Numbered from the stretch's first letter, positions 16,552 through 25,943 are shown. The stretch is 64,000 bases of DNA from Aeromonas popoffii (GCF_000820025.1 NZ_CDBI01000057.1:32935-96934), one strand, 5' to 3'. Notes: generated by a model from the letters alone, not told the origin. Numbers and translations are program-made.

Positions 16552-17988
16552 TCACTGCGGCTCGGCAATCTGGATCGGCTGCTGTTGATAGATGCTCTCA
16601 AGCACCCCTTTCTCGAACACTGTCCATGGCCAGGCGGCCTTGCTGGCACGGTAGCGCTCATGGGTGGCGGGATCCTGCGACAGGCCGCGCTGGAACATCA
16701 CGAAGGCTTTGCGCTGGCCGCCTGCGGTATCGATGAAGCCGGCCAGATTGGAGGTGCCGGTGATGGTGCCTGTCTTGGCATGCACCTTGTTTTTCATCAT
16801 GGGGGCGGTGACACTGCGCCGCCAGGCCAGGGTGCCATCCACCTGAGAGCTGGGCAGCAACTTGATGAGACCGAGTTCGGCATCGTTTTTCTGGATGAAG
16901 TTGAGCACTGACAGCATCTGGCGGGCGCTGATGAGGTTGTGGGCCGAGAGACCCGAGCCGTCGGCCAGGGTGGCGTTGCCTAGATCGATACCGTTTTTGG
17001 TCAGGATGGCACGCACTGCCATGGTGCCGCTGCGATAGCTGCCCGGCTTGTTGTAGTAGTGACGGCCCACGGTTTTGAGGAAGGTGTCGGCGTAGAGGTT
17101 GTCAGATTTTTTCAGCATCTTGGAGAGCATGATGGGCAATGAGACCGAATAGTGGGTGCCCAGCGTCTCGGCACCGATCGGTGCCTTGTGGGTCACTCGC
17201 AGCAGCCCCTCGTGCTTGATGCCGGCCCGGTTCATCGCCCAGCGGATGTTGTCCCAGCCCCAGGCTTCCACGTCATGGATGGCGAAACGCAGACCCTGAG
17301 GCTCCTTGTTCGGGGTAATACAGCCCTTGAGCTCGTAGAAGTTGCCCTTGGCCATGTCCACTTCCAGCGCGCAGAACTGGCGTGCCATGTCGCCGTAGCT
17401 CATCACTTCCACATTGTCGGCGCCGATGCCGATGGCCACGCCGGTGGCCACATTGCCGGTGGCCGGTTTGCCAATCTGGGTAGCGGTGATGGTGCCATAG
17501 GCGCAGTTCTTGTCGATGATGACAGACGATACAGGGGCAGCGAAGCAGAGGGTCTGATCCCCCCACGACCAGCCGTTGCCGCGCTCGTAGCCGTTGTAGG
17601 CGCCGGTGTTGACGTAGACGTTGCCCTTGATGCGGGTGACGCCGAGCTGTTTGAACAGCGCCAGCAGATCCATTCGGGAGAGGGTGGGGTCGCCGACGAA
17701 GTTGATCCAGATGTCGCCTTTGATGGTGTCACCCTGTTTGGCGCCCGGCTGGGCCTGAATGTCGGTGGCAAAGCGAAAATCTGCCCCGAGCTCGAGGCGG
17801 GCGGCCAATGCGGTAAGCACCTTCATGGTGGAGGCGGGGGCGATCATCTGATCCGCATGACGGGCAAACTCAACGCCGTTATTGCCCTGCACTATGATGG
17901 CGTACTGGCCACCCTGAGGGGGCGTCAGCGGGGCGGCCTGAGCCGCCAGAGAAAAGAGAGCACAAAAACCAATCAACAGCCGCTGCAT
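16552..17988 (-). CDS. dacB: D-alanyl-D-alanine carboxypeptidase/endopeptidase (PBP4)
   Basis: A 478-residue periplasmic penicillin-binding protein of peptidase family S13 that trims pentapeptides and cleaves D-Ala-mDAP crosslinks. Signal peptide cleaved near LAAQAAP. The three active-site motifs are present: S53-T-M-K56, SDN (in KKSDNLYAD) and KTG (in HAKTGTITG). The length matches E. coli DacB. It stands alone, downstream of radD on the same strand. Confidence 0.94.
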   Translation of the reverse strand: MQRLLIGFCALFSLAAQAAPLTPPQGGQYAIIVQGNNGVEFARHADQMIAPASTMKVLTALAARLELGADFRFATDIQAQPGAKQGDTIKGDIWINFVGDPTLSRMDLLALFKQLGVTRIKGNVYVNTGAYNGYERGNGWSWGDQTLCFAAPVSSVIIDKNCAYGTITATQIGKPATGNVATGVAIGIGADNVEVMSYGDMARQFCALEVDMAKGNFYELKGCITPNKEPQGLRFAIHDVEAWGWDNIRWAMNRAGIKHEGLLRVTHKAPIGAETLGTHYSVSLPIMLSKMLKKSDNLYADTFLKTVGRHYYNKPGSYRSGTMAVRAILTKNGIDLGNATLADGSGLSAHNLISARQMLSVLNFIQKNDAELGLIKLLPSSQVDGTLAWRRSVTAPMMKNKVHAKTGTITGTSNLAGFIDTAGGQRKAFVMFQRGLSQDPATHERYRASKAAWPWTVFEKGVLESIYQQQPIQIAEPQ

Positions 17989-18052
17989 AAGATCCTCTAA
18001 CGTGACGAAGGGTGTCGGCAGTGCGATGCCGACCCTGATAATTCAACCTGGT

Positions 18053-18085
18053 GTTACCCGTCGATGCGGGATCGACGGGGGTAAC
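18053..18085. repeat. Inverted repeat between radD and dacB
   Basis: GTTACCCGTCGAT and ATCGACGGGGGTAAC form a 13-bp stem with a two-base bulge, 28 bases past the radD stop. No T run follows on either strand, so it may block 3' exonucleases or be a rho-assisted end. Its function is not known. Confidence 0.5.
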
Positions 18086-18112
18086 GCAATTCATGCCGGT
18101 CGCCAGTGACTA

Positions 18113-19873
18113 TCACGCCATCGAGTTGGCGGTGCGATAGCGGCCGTCATAATCAAAAATCTTCTCTTTTATCTGCCAAAAACGGCCCGATTTGCGGGCG
18201 ATGACAAAATCCGGATGACGGAACTGACTTTGCGCGGCCAGCACGCTCGCCAGGGTGGTGAATTCGGGCTCCAGCCCCGGGGCGGGCCAATGATGACGCA
18301 CAAAGCGCTGTTGAAACAAGCGTTGTGCGCCCGGGGAGTGAAAACCGAAGTATTCACTCAGGGTCAGACCATCCTCATCGTGGTAGGTGACCTCCAGCCG
18401 TTCCCCCTGTTTGCCGCGCCCTGCGGTGAGGGTCAGCCCCGCGCAGCGAATGACCATGCAATCCTTGAGATTGAGGGCTTCTTTGAGTTTGTCGTCCGGA
18501 TCCACCAGCAGCTGATCGCAGCTCTGGCAGCGGCGGGCGGCGATGTCGTTTTCGGCGCCGCAGGCGGGGCAAATTTTTGACCGAAAGCGGTAGTCGCACT
18601 CCTCGCGGTTGCCCTCGTCATCTTCAAACAAGCCCTGACAGCGGCGGCCATAGTGCTCAATCACCTTGCCATCCTCATCGGTTTTACCCCAGAAGGTGTT
18701 GGCAAAGCCGCAGGCGGGGCATGGCACCTGCACAGGCTCGGTGCCGGCGTGAGGCCTGGGCTCCCCTACCTCGGGGGCAAACAGATTGAAGTTGTTGCCC
18801 GCATAGTCGAGCACCAGACAATCGGCCTTGCCCGGCGAGAGGCGCAGGCCGCGGCCGACGATCTGTTGATAGAGCGAGACCGACTCGGTAGGCCGCAGCA
18901 TGACGATGAGATCCACGTGGGGGGCATCGAAGCCGGTGGTGAGCACGGCCACATTGACCAGAAACTTGAGCTCTCGCGCCTTGAAGGCATGGATCAGGGC
19001 GTCGCGCTCCGGGCCCGGCGTCTCGCCGGTGATCAGGGCCGCTTGCTCCCCTTTGGCGCCGAGCAGGCCGTGGACTTCGCTGGCATGCTCGACTGTGGCG
19101 GCGAAGATCATCACCCCTTGCCGGTCGGCGGCGTACTCCAGCACCTGGCTCAGGATATGGGGGGTAACCCGCTGCTGGCGTTTGAGCTTGCCATTGAGAT
19201 CCGCCTCGCTGAACAGGCCGTTCTCCCGCGCCACCAGCTTGCTGAAGTCATAGTGGACGATGGGGGCATCGACGAGACGGGGTGGCGTCAGGTAGCCGTT
19301 TTTCACCATGAAGCGCAGGGGCAGCTCGAACACGCAGTCGCCAAACAGTCGCTCGCCGTGACTCTTCACCATGCCGTGGTAGTGGCGCCGGTAGATCCAG
19401 CCCAGCCCCAGCCGATAGGGGGTGGCGGTGAGACCCAGAATTTTGAGAGCCGGATTGGCGGCCTTGAGATGCTCGATCACCTGATGGTACTGGCTGTCAT
19501 CATCGAGCGAAACCCGATGACACTCGTCGATGATCAGCAGCGAGAAAGCGCCGTCGAAGGCCGCCAGATTGCGGGCGACCGACTGCACCGAGCCAAACAC
19601 CACCTGCGCGCTCGCCTCCTTGCGGGCGAGGCCAGCGGCGAAGATATCGGCCTTGAGCCCCCACGCCTCGTACTTGGCGTGGTTCTGCTCCACCAGCTCC
19701 TTGACGTGGGCCAGCACCAGCACTCGACCACGGGCCTTGCGGGCCAGTTCGGCGATCACCAGACTCTTGCCCGCTCCGGTGGGCAGCACTACCACGGCGG
19801 GATCCGGGTGCTTGCGAAAGTGGCTGATCACGGCGTTGACGGCGTCGGTTTGATAGGGTCTGAGAACGAACAT
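18113..19873 (-). CDS. radD: DNA repair helicase RadD (YejH)
   Basis: A 586-residue superfamily 2 helicase-like ATPase. Walker [10 protein letters not shown] is near residue 35, the DEAH-type box is DECH, motif III is [10 protein letters not shown], and the helicase-C half includes a [13 protein letters not shown] motif VI. The C-terminal half has cysteine pairs CPACGF and CPACGAEND...CQSC suggesting zinc ribbons. Length equals E. coli RadD (586), an accessory factor for RecA-mediated strand exchange and double-strand break repair. Confidence 0.92.
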   Translation of the reverse strand: MFVLRPYQTDAVNAVISHFRKHPDPAVVVLPTGAGKSLVIAELARKARGRVLVLAHVKELVEQNHAKYEAWGLKADIFAAGLARKEASAQVVFGSVQSVARNLAAFDGAFSLLIIDECHRVSLDDDSQYHQVIEHLKAANPALKILGLTATPYRLGLGWIYRRHYHGMVKSHGERLFGDCVFELPLRFMVKNGYLTPPRLVDAPIVHYDFSKLVARENGLFSEADLNGKLKRQQRVTPHILSQVLEYAADRQGVMIFAATVEHASEVHGLLGAKGEQAALITGETPGPERDALIHAFKARELKFLVNVAVLTTGFDAPHVDLIVMLRPTESVSLYQQIVGRGLRLSPGKADCLVLDYAGNNFNLFAPEVGEPRPHAGTEPVQVPCPACGFANTFWGKTDEDGKVIEHYGRRCQGLFEDDEGNREECDYRFRSKICPACGAENDIAARRCQSCDQLLVDPDDKLKEALNLKDCMVIRCAGLTLTAGRGKQGERLEVTYHDEDGLTLSEYFGFHSPGAQRLFQQRFVRHHWPAPGLEPEFTTLASVLAAQSQFRHPDFVIARKSGRFWQIKEKIFDYDGRYRTANSMA

Positions 19874-19941
19874 GGGGAGTGGCGTTTGGGCATGGTGCGG
19901 CGCAGGATGGCGCCATTATAGGGATCTTGGCGCCACAAAAA

Positions 19942-19970
19942 CAGCGGGCCGGCATGATGCCGGCCCGCTG
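19942..19970 (-). terminator. Terminator of the yiaVW-like operon
   Basis: A perfect 14-bp stem (CAGCGGGCCGGCAT / ATGCCGGCCCGCTG), followed on the minus strand by TTTTTG. It ends the YiaW/YiaV-like pair. Confidence 0.8.
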
Positions 19971-19986
19971 GGAGGGATTGTGCTGA

Positions 19987-21024
19987 TTAATGGAAGGGGA
20001 AGATGTAGTTCATCCAGCTCGCCATGCGCAGCAGTATTTTCCGCATCACGGAGACATGGTGGAAGTAGTGGGTGTAGACAGCGGCCTGCCCACTGGAGCC
20101 TGCAATCACCTGATACTTGGCCCACTCGGGGTCAGTGATGGAGATGACCACCGGCAGCCGACCCGGACGCACTGCGGTGGTCTGATCCAGTAGTCCCAGG
20201 TTGGCCTGTACGTTACCGGCGGCAATGGCCGGAACCACTGCCGTCACCTTGCCCTTGAAGATCTTGCCGGGCACGCCATCGATCACCACTTCCGCCTCGT
20301 CGCCGACGGCCAGACGCTGCATGCTGTTCTGCCAGAACCAGCCCACATAGGCTGTATCGTTCTGGTGGATGAAGGTCATCACCGGACGGTACATGAAGGG
20401 GGTGGCGATCATGCCGGGGCGCAGGGCCAGTTGTACCACATGGCCATCACTCGGGGCATAGACCACGTTTTGGGCCAGCTGATACTTGGCTTCCAGCAGC
20501 TGGGCTTGCAGATCGTTCAGGGTGGCTTTCTGCTGGTCAATCTGGGCCACGATATCGTCTACGTTGGCCTGGCTGACATCCAAATCTCGCTGTTTGCCTA
20601 CATTGCGTTGCATCAGCTCTTTGGCGCGATCCCGATCCAGCTTGGCGGAGCGCAGTCTCGCCTCAATGGACTTGAGGTGCTCGCGGTTGGATTCGACCCG
20701 TGCGGTAAGGCTCTCCACTTTCAGGCGAAACGGCTCGTCATCGATGCGAAACAGCACATCCCCTTTTTTCACCGGCTGGTTGGCCTGCACCGGAACCTCA
20801 ACGACCCGGCCCTTGACCAGCGGCACTATGGGGGTGGAGACATAGTAGTTGCGCGCCATCTCGGAGTAGGGGTGGTTGTAGTTCATCAGCATGATCAGGG
20901 TGCCGATGAGCACCACGCCACCCAGTGCTGCGGTGGGGACGGTCCACTTGTTGAGCGGAATGCGGAAAATCTTGAACACGACCACGCACAGTGCTGTGTA
21001 GGTCAGGATCAGTAGCAGGTCCAT
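19987..21024 (-). CDS. yiaV: HlyD-family membrane fusion protein (YiaV-like)
   Basis: A 345-residue periplasmic adaptor with one N-terminal membrane anchor preceded by a second hydrophobic segment, a biotinyl-lipoyl-like half motif (VKGRVVEVPVQANQPVKKGD), a long coiled-coil hairpin (about residues 100-180), the second half YAPSDGHVVQLALRPG, and a beta-barrel domain. It starts three bases after a DUF3302 gene, the same pairing as yiaV-yiaW in E. coli. No partner ABC or MFS pump is adjacent. Gene name is by synteny and similarity of architecture. Confidence 0.8.
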   Translation of the reverse strand: MDLLLILTYTALCVVVFKIFRIPLNKWTVPTAALGGVVLIGTLIMLMNYNHPYSEMARNYYVSTPIVPLVKGRVVEVPVQANQPVKKGDVLFRIDDEPFRLKVESLTARVESNREHLKSIEARLRSAKLDRDRAKELMQRNVGKQRDLDVSQANVDDIVAQIDQQKATLNDLQAQLLEAKYQLAQNVVYAPSDGHVVQLALRPGMIATPFMYRPVMTFIHQNDTAYVGWFWQNSMQRLAVGDEAEVVIDGVPGKIFKGKVTAVVPAIAAGNVQANLGLLDQTTAVRPGRLPVVISITDPEWAKYQVIAGSSGQAAVYTHYFHHVSVMRKILLRMASWMNYIFPFH

Positions 21025-21027
21025 GAT

Positions 21028-21366
21028 TTATCCCTGTTGTTCAGTCTGTTCGATGGTATGGATGCGCGTTTTGAGATCGGTGAGCTCCTGCTTGAGCAGT
21101 TGTATCTCGTCCTCATCTTGCTGAAGGCGCTGGTTGAAGCCCCATCCCCGCTCGGGGCGATAGAGGGTGGCCCAGATCCAGAGGAATGGCCAGAGTACAT
21201 GCAGGGTAAACAGACTGACCCAACCTGCAACGTGAATGGCATCCTGATGGGGGTGCTGGCGGTGTTTGGCTATTTCATAAGGAATATCGTGGATCACGAT
21301 GACTCCGTAAAAAATGACCAGCCCGACAAAGATGAGCAGGCCAAGGGCAAAATAATCAAGGAACAT
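21028..21366 (-). CDS. yiaW: DUF3302 inner-membrane protein (YiaW-like)
   Basis: A 112-residue protein with two helices (about residues 5-25 and 50-70) and a C-terminal coiled segment. DIPYEIAKHRQHPHQDAIH and the WPFLWIWATLYRPERGWGF patch are typical of DUF3302/YiaW. The start at 21366 has GGAGAC four bases upstream; the frame is open 15 codons further. Function unknown; co-transcribed with the HlyD-type gene. Confidence 0.82.
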   Translation of the reverse strand: MFLDYFALGLLIFVGLVIFYGVIVIHDIPYEIAKHRQHPHQDAIHVAGWVSLFTLHVLWPFLWIWATLYRPERGWGFNQRLQQDEDEIQLLKQELTDLKTRIHTIEQTEQQG

Positions 21367-21610
21367 GGGGGTCTCCAGAGGTTTGATATACAACCAATCA
21401 TTGGATTCCATTTTTTATAAAGCAATGGGGAATCACACGTTTATCGGTTTTGAGGACGGCATCTTAAGCAACATTGTTGTACTGGAGCTTAAGTGAGTCT
21501 GAAGTCGTCAAACAGTATGGTGTGCCATACGTCGCAAGTCCAAAAAAGTCCTATCGATGACAATGACTTACTGGAGAAGTATGACACCACTGGCGTGAAA
21601 TGAGTAATGA

Positions 21611-21639
21611 AAAGGGAGCCTAAATGGCTCCCTTTTTTT
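21611..21639. terminator. Terminator of the CstA-family gene
   Basis: AAAGGGAGCC / GGCTCCCTTT stem with T runs on both strands, 21 bases past the stop of the transporter gene. Confidence 0.8.
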
Positions 21640-21660
21640 CAGTGTTTGAATCGGTCAACG

Positions 21661-23076
21661 TTAGCTGGTGCTGCTCACCAGTGCCGGTCTGAATTTCACC
21701 AGGAAGGCCACCGTCGTCACCAGGGTGCAGATGAGGCCTATGATGGTGGAGATGCCCATTTCCAACCCGAAACCTATGGGGGCGTTGGCCAGATAGGTAA
21801 ACACCACGGCGGTCATAAACATGGCAGGGATGGTGCAGACCCAGTGCAGCTTGCCTTCTTTGGCCAGATAGGCCGCCGCAGTCCACAGCATGATGACGGC
21901 CGTGGTCTGGTTGGCCCAGCCAAAGTAGCGCCAGATCACCCCGAACTCGGCCTTGGAGATGATGAAACCAAGGATGAACATGGGGATGGCGATCAGCAGA
22001 CGCTTGACCAGCGGCCTCTGGGTCATCTTGAGGAAGTCCGCCACGATCAGGCGAGCACTGCGAAACGCGGTATCGCCTGAGGTGATGGGCAGGATCACCA
22101 CGCCGAGGATGGCGAGGATGCCGCCCACGGTGCCGAGCAGGCTGGTGGAGACTTCATGTACCACAGCCGCCGGGCCGCCGTTGGCCATGGTGGCGTTGAG
22201 CGCTTCGGTGCTGTCGTAGAAGGAGAGACCCAGGGTACACCAGATGAGAGCGATGATCCCTTCACCGATCATTGCGCCGTAGAAGATGAAGCGACCGGAC
22301 TTTTCGTTCTGCATGCAGCGAGCCATCAGCGGTGACTGGGTGGCGTGAAAGCCCGATACCGCGCCACAGGCGATGGTGATGAACAGCAGCGGCCACAGCG
22401 GCAACTCGGTCGGGTGCAGGTTGGAGAAGTCCATCCCTGTGTTGTAGAAGCCTTTGCCGGAGACAATCAGACCAATGATAAGGCCGACTGACATGAACAC
22501 CAGCAGTGCGCCGAAGATGGGGTAGAAACGGCCGATGATCTTGTCGATGGGGACGATGGTCGCCAGGATGTAGTAGGCAAAAATCGCCACAATCCAGTAG
22601 ACCATATCGGTGGAGGTGAGGTTGGCGAGCAAGCCTGCCGGGCTCAGCACGAACACCACGCCAACCAGCATCAGCAGTACCACGGCAAACAGGTTCATGA
22701 AGTGCTTGGCGACGGTGCCCAGATGCTCGCCGACCACGGTCGGTACCGAAGCGCCCTTGGCGCGCACCGACAGCATGCCGGAGAAGTAGTCGTGTACTGC
22801 GCCGGCGAAGATGCAGCCAAACACGATCCACAGCATGGCGACCGGGCCGTAGAGGGCACCGAGGATGGGACCGAAGATGGGGCCGACGCCTGCGATGTTG
22901 AGCAGTTGTACCAGATAGACTTTTTTGTCCGACATGGGGACATAGTCCACCCCGTCAGCCATGGTGATGGCGGGGGTGGCGCGCTCGGGTTTCGGGCCGA
23001 ATATCCGCTCGATGAATTTGCCATATATGAAATAGCCGGCGACAAGTAGGCCGACACATAGGAAGAACCAGATCAT
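21661..23076 (-). CDS. CstA-family transporter (short form)
   Basis: A 471-residue membrane protein with about 13 helices, starting MIWFFLCVGLLVAGYFIYGK and carrying the CstA signature GVGPIFGPILGALYGPVAM plus HDYFSGMLSVRAKG. CstA and BtsT of E. coli are about 700 residues and import peptides or pyruvate; this belongs to the shorter branch of the family. It lies directly downstream of a BtsR/BtsS-like pair on the same strand, separated by 140 bases with a CRP-like site. By analogy with BtsSR-BtsT it may be their target and take up pyruvate, but that is inference. Confidence 0.87.
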   Translation of the reverse strand: MIWFFLCVGLLVAGYFIYGKFIERIFGPKPERATPAITMADGVDYVPMSDKKVYLVQLLNIAGVGPIFGPILGALYGPVAMLWIVFGCIFAGAVHDYFSGMLSVRAKGASVPTVVGEHLGTVAKHFMNLFAVVLLMLVGVVFVLSPAGLLANLTSTDMVYWIVAIFAYYILATIVPIDKIIGRFYPIFGALLVFMSVGLIIGLIVSGKGFYNTGMDFSNLHPTELPLWPLLFITIACGAVSGFHATQSPLMARCMQNEKSGRFIFYGAMIGEGIIALIWCTLGLSFYDSTEALNATMANGGPAAVVHEVSTSLLGTVGGILAILGVVILPITSGDTAFRSARLIVADFLKMTQRPLVKRLLIAIPMFILGFIISKAEFGVIWRYFGWANQTTAVIMLWTAAAYLAKEGKLHWVCTIPAMFMTAVVFTYLANAPIGFGLEMGISTIIGLICTLVTTVAFLVKFRPALVSSTS

Positions 23077-23191
23077 TACTACGCTCCTGCATTGTTATTT
23101 TTTAGTATGCGTCGCGAGTTTAAAACGCTTGCTTCTCTCTGGCAGGCGAAACCTCCCGAGTGGCGCTTTGGCGCGCCGAGTGGTCAGCGGC

Positions 23192-23207
23192 TGTGATCAG
23201 GCGCACA
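23192..23207. promoter_or_regulatory. Candidate CRP site upstream of the CstA-family gene
   Basis: TGTGATCAGGCGCACA (TGTGCGCCTGATCACA on the other strand) matches the CRP half-sites TGTGA and TCACA at 9 of 10 positions, 116 bases before the transporter start. Carbon-starvation transporters of this family are CRP-controlled in E. coli. Confidence 0.55.
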
Positions 23208-23216
23208 TTCCCTGGG

Positions 23217-23921
23217 TCAGTCCAGCCCCAGTTGATCTTTTAGCTCCTTGAGATAGCGACGGCTGACCGGCACCCGGGCGCCGCTCGGCGTGAGGATCTC
23301 TGCCAGCTGGTTATCCAGCAGCCGGATCTCGAAGATGGCCTTGGGGGAGACCAGGTACTGGCGGTGGCAACGCAACAGGAGGCTCTTCTCCTCCAGGGAT
23401 TTGAGGGTGAGCTGGGTGTGGAACAGCTCCCCCTGACAAGCCACGTGGACGCCGCCGAGATCGGAAAAGGCATACTCCACCTGAGCGATCGGCAGCAGCC
23501 GTACCCGATTGTGCAGATAGCCCGGAATGTGTTCGATGGTGGGGGCCAGCCGCTCGACCGGCTGCGGGGAGATATCCTGCTTGAGGCGAGCCAGCGTCTT
23601 GGCCAGCCGTGCCGGTTCCACCGGTTTGAGCAGGTAGTCGAAGGCGTTCTCCTCAAATGCCTGAATGGCATACTCGTCGAAGGCGGTGACAAACACGATG
23701 CGGGGCAGGGGATCGAGCATGGCTACCAGTTCCATGCCGCTCAGCTTGGGCATCTGGATGTCGAGAAACACCACATCCGGTTTGAGCTGCTGGATCAGTG
23801 GCAGCGCCTCGATGGCGTTGGCCGCTTCACCGACTATCTCGATGGCGGGATCGCTGGCAAGGTGCAGTTTCAGCTCCTCGCGGGCGTAATGTTCGTCATC
23901 AACAATCAGGGTGCGGATCAT
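23217..23921 (-). CDS. btsR: LytTR response regulator (BtsR/YehT-like)
   Basis: A 234-residue response regulator. The receiver domain has the acidic pair D8-D9 and phospho-acceptor D54 (VVFLDIQMPKLSG), followed by a C-terminal LytTR DNA-binding domain (about residues 130-234) with LLRCHRQYLVSPKAI. Its ATG overlaps the stop of the sensor kinase gene (ATGA), indicating coupling. In E. coli BtsR responds to pyruvate with BtsS and activates btsT. YpdB is the other close relative; the neighbouring CstA-family gene favours BtsR. Confidence 0.87.
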   Translation of the reverse strand: MIRTLIVDDEHYAREELKLHLASDPAIEIVGEAANAIEALPLIQQLKPDVVFLDIQMPKLSGMELVAMLDPLPRIVFVTAFDEYAIQAFEENAFDYLLKPVEPARLAKTLARLKQDISPQPVERLAPTIEHIPGYLHNRVRLLPIAQVEYAFSDLGGVHVACQGELFHTQLTLKSLEEKSLLLRCHRQYLVSPKAIFEIRLLDNQLAEILTPSGARVPVSRRYLKELKDQLGLD

Positions 23922-25588
23922 GGTTGCTCCTTGGGGATGGTGAACGAAACCCGGGTCCACTGCTCCGGCTCGCACGCAATGGTCACGCCGTAGCGCTCGC
24001 CAAAGGCGCTCTTGAGCCGTCGGTCGACGATGGTCATGCCAAGACCGTCACCGGCGGGCCTTTCTTGCCAGGCGCCGGCGTTGTCTTCCACATGGATGGT
24101 GACACTGGTGGTATGTTCCTCGGTATAGAGGCGAATGCGCCCCTGTTCCAGCAGCGTCGAGATGCCGTGCTTGATGGCATTTTCGATCAGCGGCTGCAGG
24201 GTGAAGCTTGGCAGGCGCAAGGTGGCCAGGTGGAGCGGGATCTCGTTGACCACCGTCAATCGGTCGCCAAAACGGGCTAGCTCGATCTCCAGATAAGACT
24301 GGCAGTGCTCCTGCTCCTCCTGCAGGGTGGCCAGCCCGCTCTGGCGCTTGAGGTTCTTGCGAAAGAACAGCGACAGGTGCAGCAGCAGATCCCGCGCCTT
24401 GTCGGGATCGCGCCGGGTGATGGCACTGATGGTATTGAGGGTGTTGAACAAAAAATGGGGGTTGATCTGGGCCTGGATAAGTTTCAACTCGGACTGCACC
24501 AGCAGCCGCTGATGCTGCTCCAGCCGACCGGCCAGCAGTTGCTGTGACAGCAGGTTGGCAATCCCTTCCCCCAGGGTGTGGTTGATCTTGAGAAACAGCC
24601 GCTTCTTCGGTTCATAGAGTTTGATGGTGCCGATCACCCCCTTGTCACCCTGCAGCGGGATCACGAGCACAGAGCCCAGCTGGCAAGCAGGCGAGAGGCT
24701 GCAGCGATAGGGCTGGCTGTTGCCATCGGCAAACAGCACCTTGTTGTGCGTGATGGCCTTCATGGTGGTGGCTGACGCGATGGGCGTACCTGGCAGATGG
24801 TGATCTTCTCCGATGCCGATAAAAGCGAGGATCTTGTCGGTATCCGTGATGGCGACAGCACCTACGCCGGTCTCCTCCTGAATGATGCGGGCAATCTTGC
24901 GGCTCGCCTCCGGGGTAAAGCCCTGGCTCATGATGCCGACCGTGCGATTGGCGATATTGAGCGCTTTGGCGGAGAAGACCCGGGAGAATTTTTCATACAT
25001 CCGCTGCTGGTCGCGGATCATGCTGATAAAGAGCGCGGCGCCGCAGGAGTTGGCCAGGATCATGGGGGTGGCGATGGTGCGCACCAGCAGCAGAGCCTGC
25101 TCGAACGGGGTGGCCACCAGCAGGATGATCAGCATCTGCATGATCTCGGCATAGAGGGTGGTAAAGAAGGCGATACGCGGTTCAAACAGGGCATCTGTCC
25201 GCCCGGAGCGCATCAGCCGCCAGTGCACCAGCCCCCCCAGCAAGCCCTCAAGGGTGGTGGAGATGGCGCAGGCGAGATCGGTAAATCCCCCTAGCGTGTA
25301 GCGGTGCAGGCCACCGGTCAGCCCTACCAGAAAGCCCACCAGCGGGCCTCCCAGCAGCCCCCCCAATACGGCGCCGACTGCCCGGGTGTTGGCGATGGCA
25401 TCATCGATATCGAGCCCGACATAGGTGCCGAGGATGCAAAAGCTGGAAAAAATAATGTATATCAGTATCTTGTGAGGAAGTCTGACGGAATAGTTGGCCA
25501 GGGGACGCAGCAGCGGACTCTTGGAGAAGAGATAGGCGATCACCAGACTGACGCTCATCTGTTGAAGCAGGGAGAGGACCAACTGCAT
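23918..25588 (-). CDS. btsS: Sensor histidine kinase, LytS/BtsS-like
   Basis: A 556-residue membrane kinase with about six N-terminal helices (5TM-LYT type, residues 1-210), a GAF-like domain, a His-kinase box INPHFLFNTLNTISAI carrying the phosphorylated histidine, and a C-terminal ATPase domain with N box LQPLIENAIKHGI and G box DGLGMTIVDRRL. Length matches E. coli BtsS (561), the pyruvate sensor. It is cotranscribed with the response regulator. Confidence 0.88.
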   Translation of the reverse strand: MQLVLSLLQQMSVSLVIAYLFSKSPLLRPLANYSVRLPHKILIYIIFSSFCILGTYVGLDIDDAIANTRAVGAVLGGLLGGPLVGFLVGLTGGLHRYTLGGFTDLACAISTTLEGLLGGLVHWRLMRSGRTDALFEPRIAFFTTLYAEIMQMLIILLVATPFEQALLLVRTIATPMILANSCGAALFISMIRDQQRMYEKFSRVFSAKALNIANRTVGIMSQGFTPEASRKIARIIQEETGVGAVAITDTDKILAFIGIGEDHHLPGTPIASATTMKAITHNKVLFADGNSQPYRCSLSPACQLGSVLVIPLQGDKGVIGTIKLYEPKKRLFLKINHTLGEGIANLLSQQLLAGRLEQHQRLLVQSELKLIQAQINPHFLFNTLNTISAITRRDPDKARDLLLHLSLFFRKNLKRQSGLATLQEEQEHCQSYLEIELARFGDRLTVVNEIPLHLATLRLPSFTLQPLIENAIKHGISTLLEQGRIRLYTEEHTTSVTIHVEDNAGAWQERPAGDGLGMTIVDRRLKSAFGERYGVTIACEPEQWTRVSFTIPKEQP

Positions 25589-25746
25589 AAAAAACGTTCC
25601 TCAGAGTCCGTGCCGAAAAAAGCGGCAGTCATGAATAAGTGTGATCAGGATCTTGTTCTGTGAGCAAGGTGCGTTCGATTGTGGGCGAAGTTTGCCAGAA
25701 ACGTGAAATAAAACCATATCAAATCAGCATGTTAAATTGATATTTG

Positions 25747-25752
25747 TATAAT
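25747..25752 (+). promoter_or_regulatory. Possible -10 element of a small RNA
   Basis: TATAAT, a perfect -10 hexamer, lies about 26 bases before a compact folded element and terminator. The -35 region at 16-18 bases is weak, so this needs an activator or is only a candidate. Confidence 0.45.
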
Positions 25753-25758
25753 CGCCCC

Positions 25759-25853
25759 AGGGTTGGTATTGCTGGATGGAGCATGAATGTATCCGCTGGA
25801 TACGCCACACGGAGGTGGCATGCTCCGCCCGGCCCCCTGGCTGGGCGTTTTTT
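25759..25853 (+). ncRNA. Candidate small RNA with three-way junction and terminator
   Basis: About 95 bases in the gap between btsS and the HD-GYP gene can fold without mismatches. P1 pairs GGAGCAT (25778-25784) with ATGCTCC (25820-25826). P2 is GTATCC/GGATAC (25789-25803). P3 is GCCAC/GTGGC (25804-25819). P2-P3 and P3-P1 abut with no unpaired base. A nine-bp terminator stem and six T's follow at 25826-25853. Both flanking genes read on the minus strand, so this is an independent plus-strand unit. The P3 loop contains ACGGA, similar to a CsrA target. No family is recognised. Confidence 0.55.
25826..25853 (+). terminator. Terminator of the candidate small RNA
   Basis: CGCCCGGCC / GGCTGGGCG stem (one G-U pair), four-base loop, then TTTTTT. 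The T run is only on the plus strand, where no protein gene ends. Confidence 0.85.
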
Positions 25854-25914
25854 ATCCAGGGTCGGCAGTGACCCCTTTTGAAGGTAATTGGGCAATTATT
25901 CAGGTTTGTCCAAT

Positions 25915-25943
25915 GAGTTATCCCCAGCTTCTGGGGATAACTC
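25915..25943. repeat. Perfect 13-bp hairpin at the end of the HD-GYP gene
   Basis: GAGTTATCCCCAG / CTGGGGATAACTC with loop CTT; it overlaps the stop codon of the HD-GYP gene. No clear T run follows, so it may be a weak terminator or a 3'-end stabiliser. Confidence 0.6.

Noticed and set aside
25778-25826. The folded element as a tRNA-like gene (7-bp outer stem)
   Set aside because: It has only two inner hairpins, no anticodon-type loop and no T-arm sequence; it is better treated as a small RNA candidate.
25778-25853. The folded element as a cyclic-di-GMP riboswitch, prompted by the adjacent HD-GYP gene
   Set aside because: No GEMM consensus sequence is visible, and no gene lies directly downstream on the plus strand.
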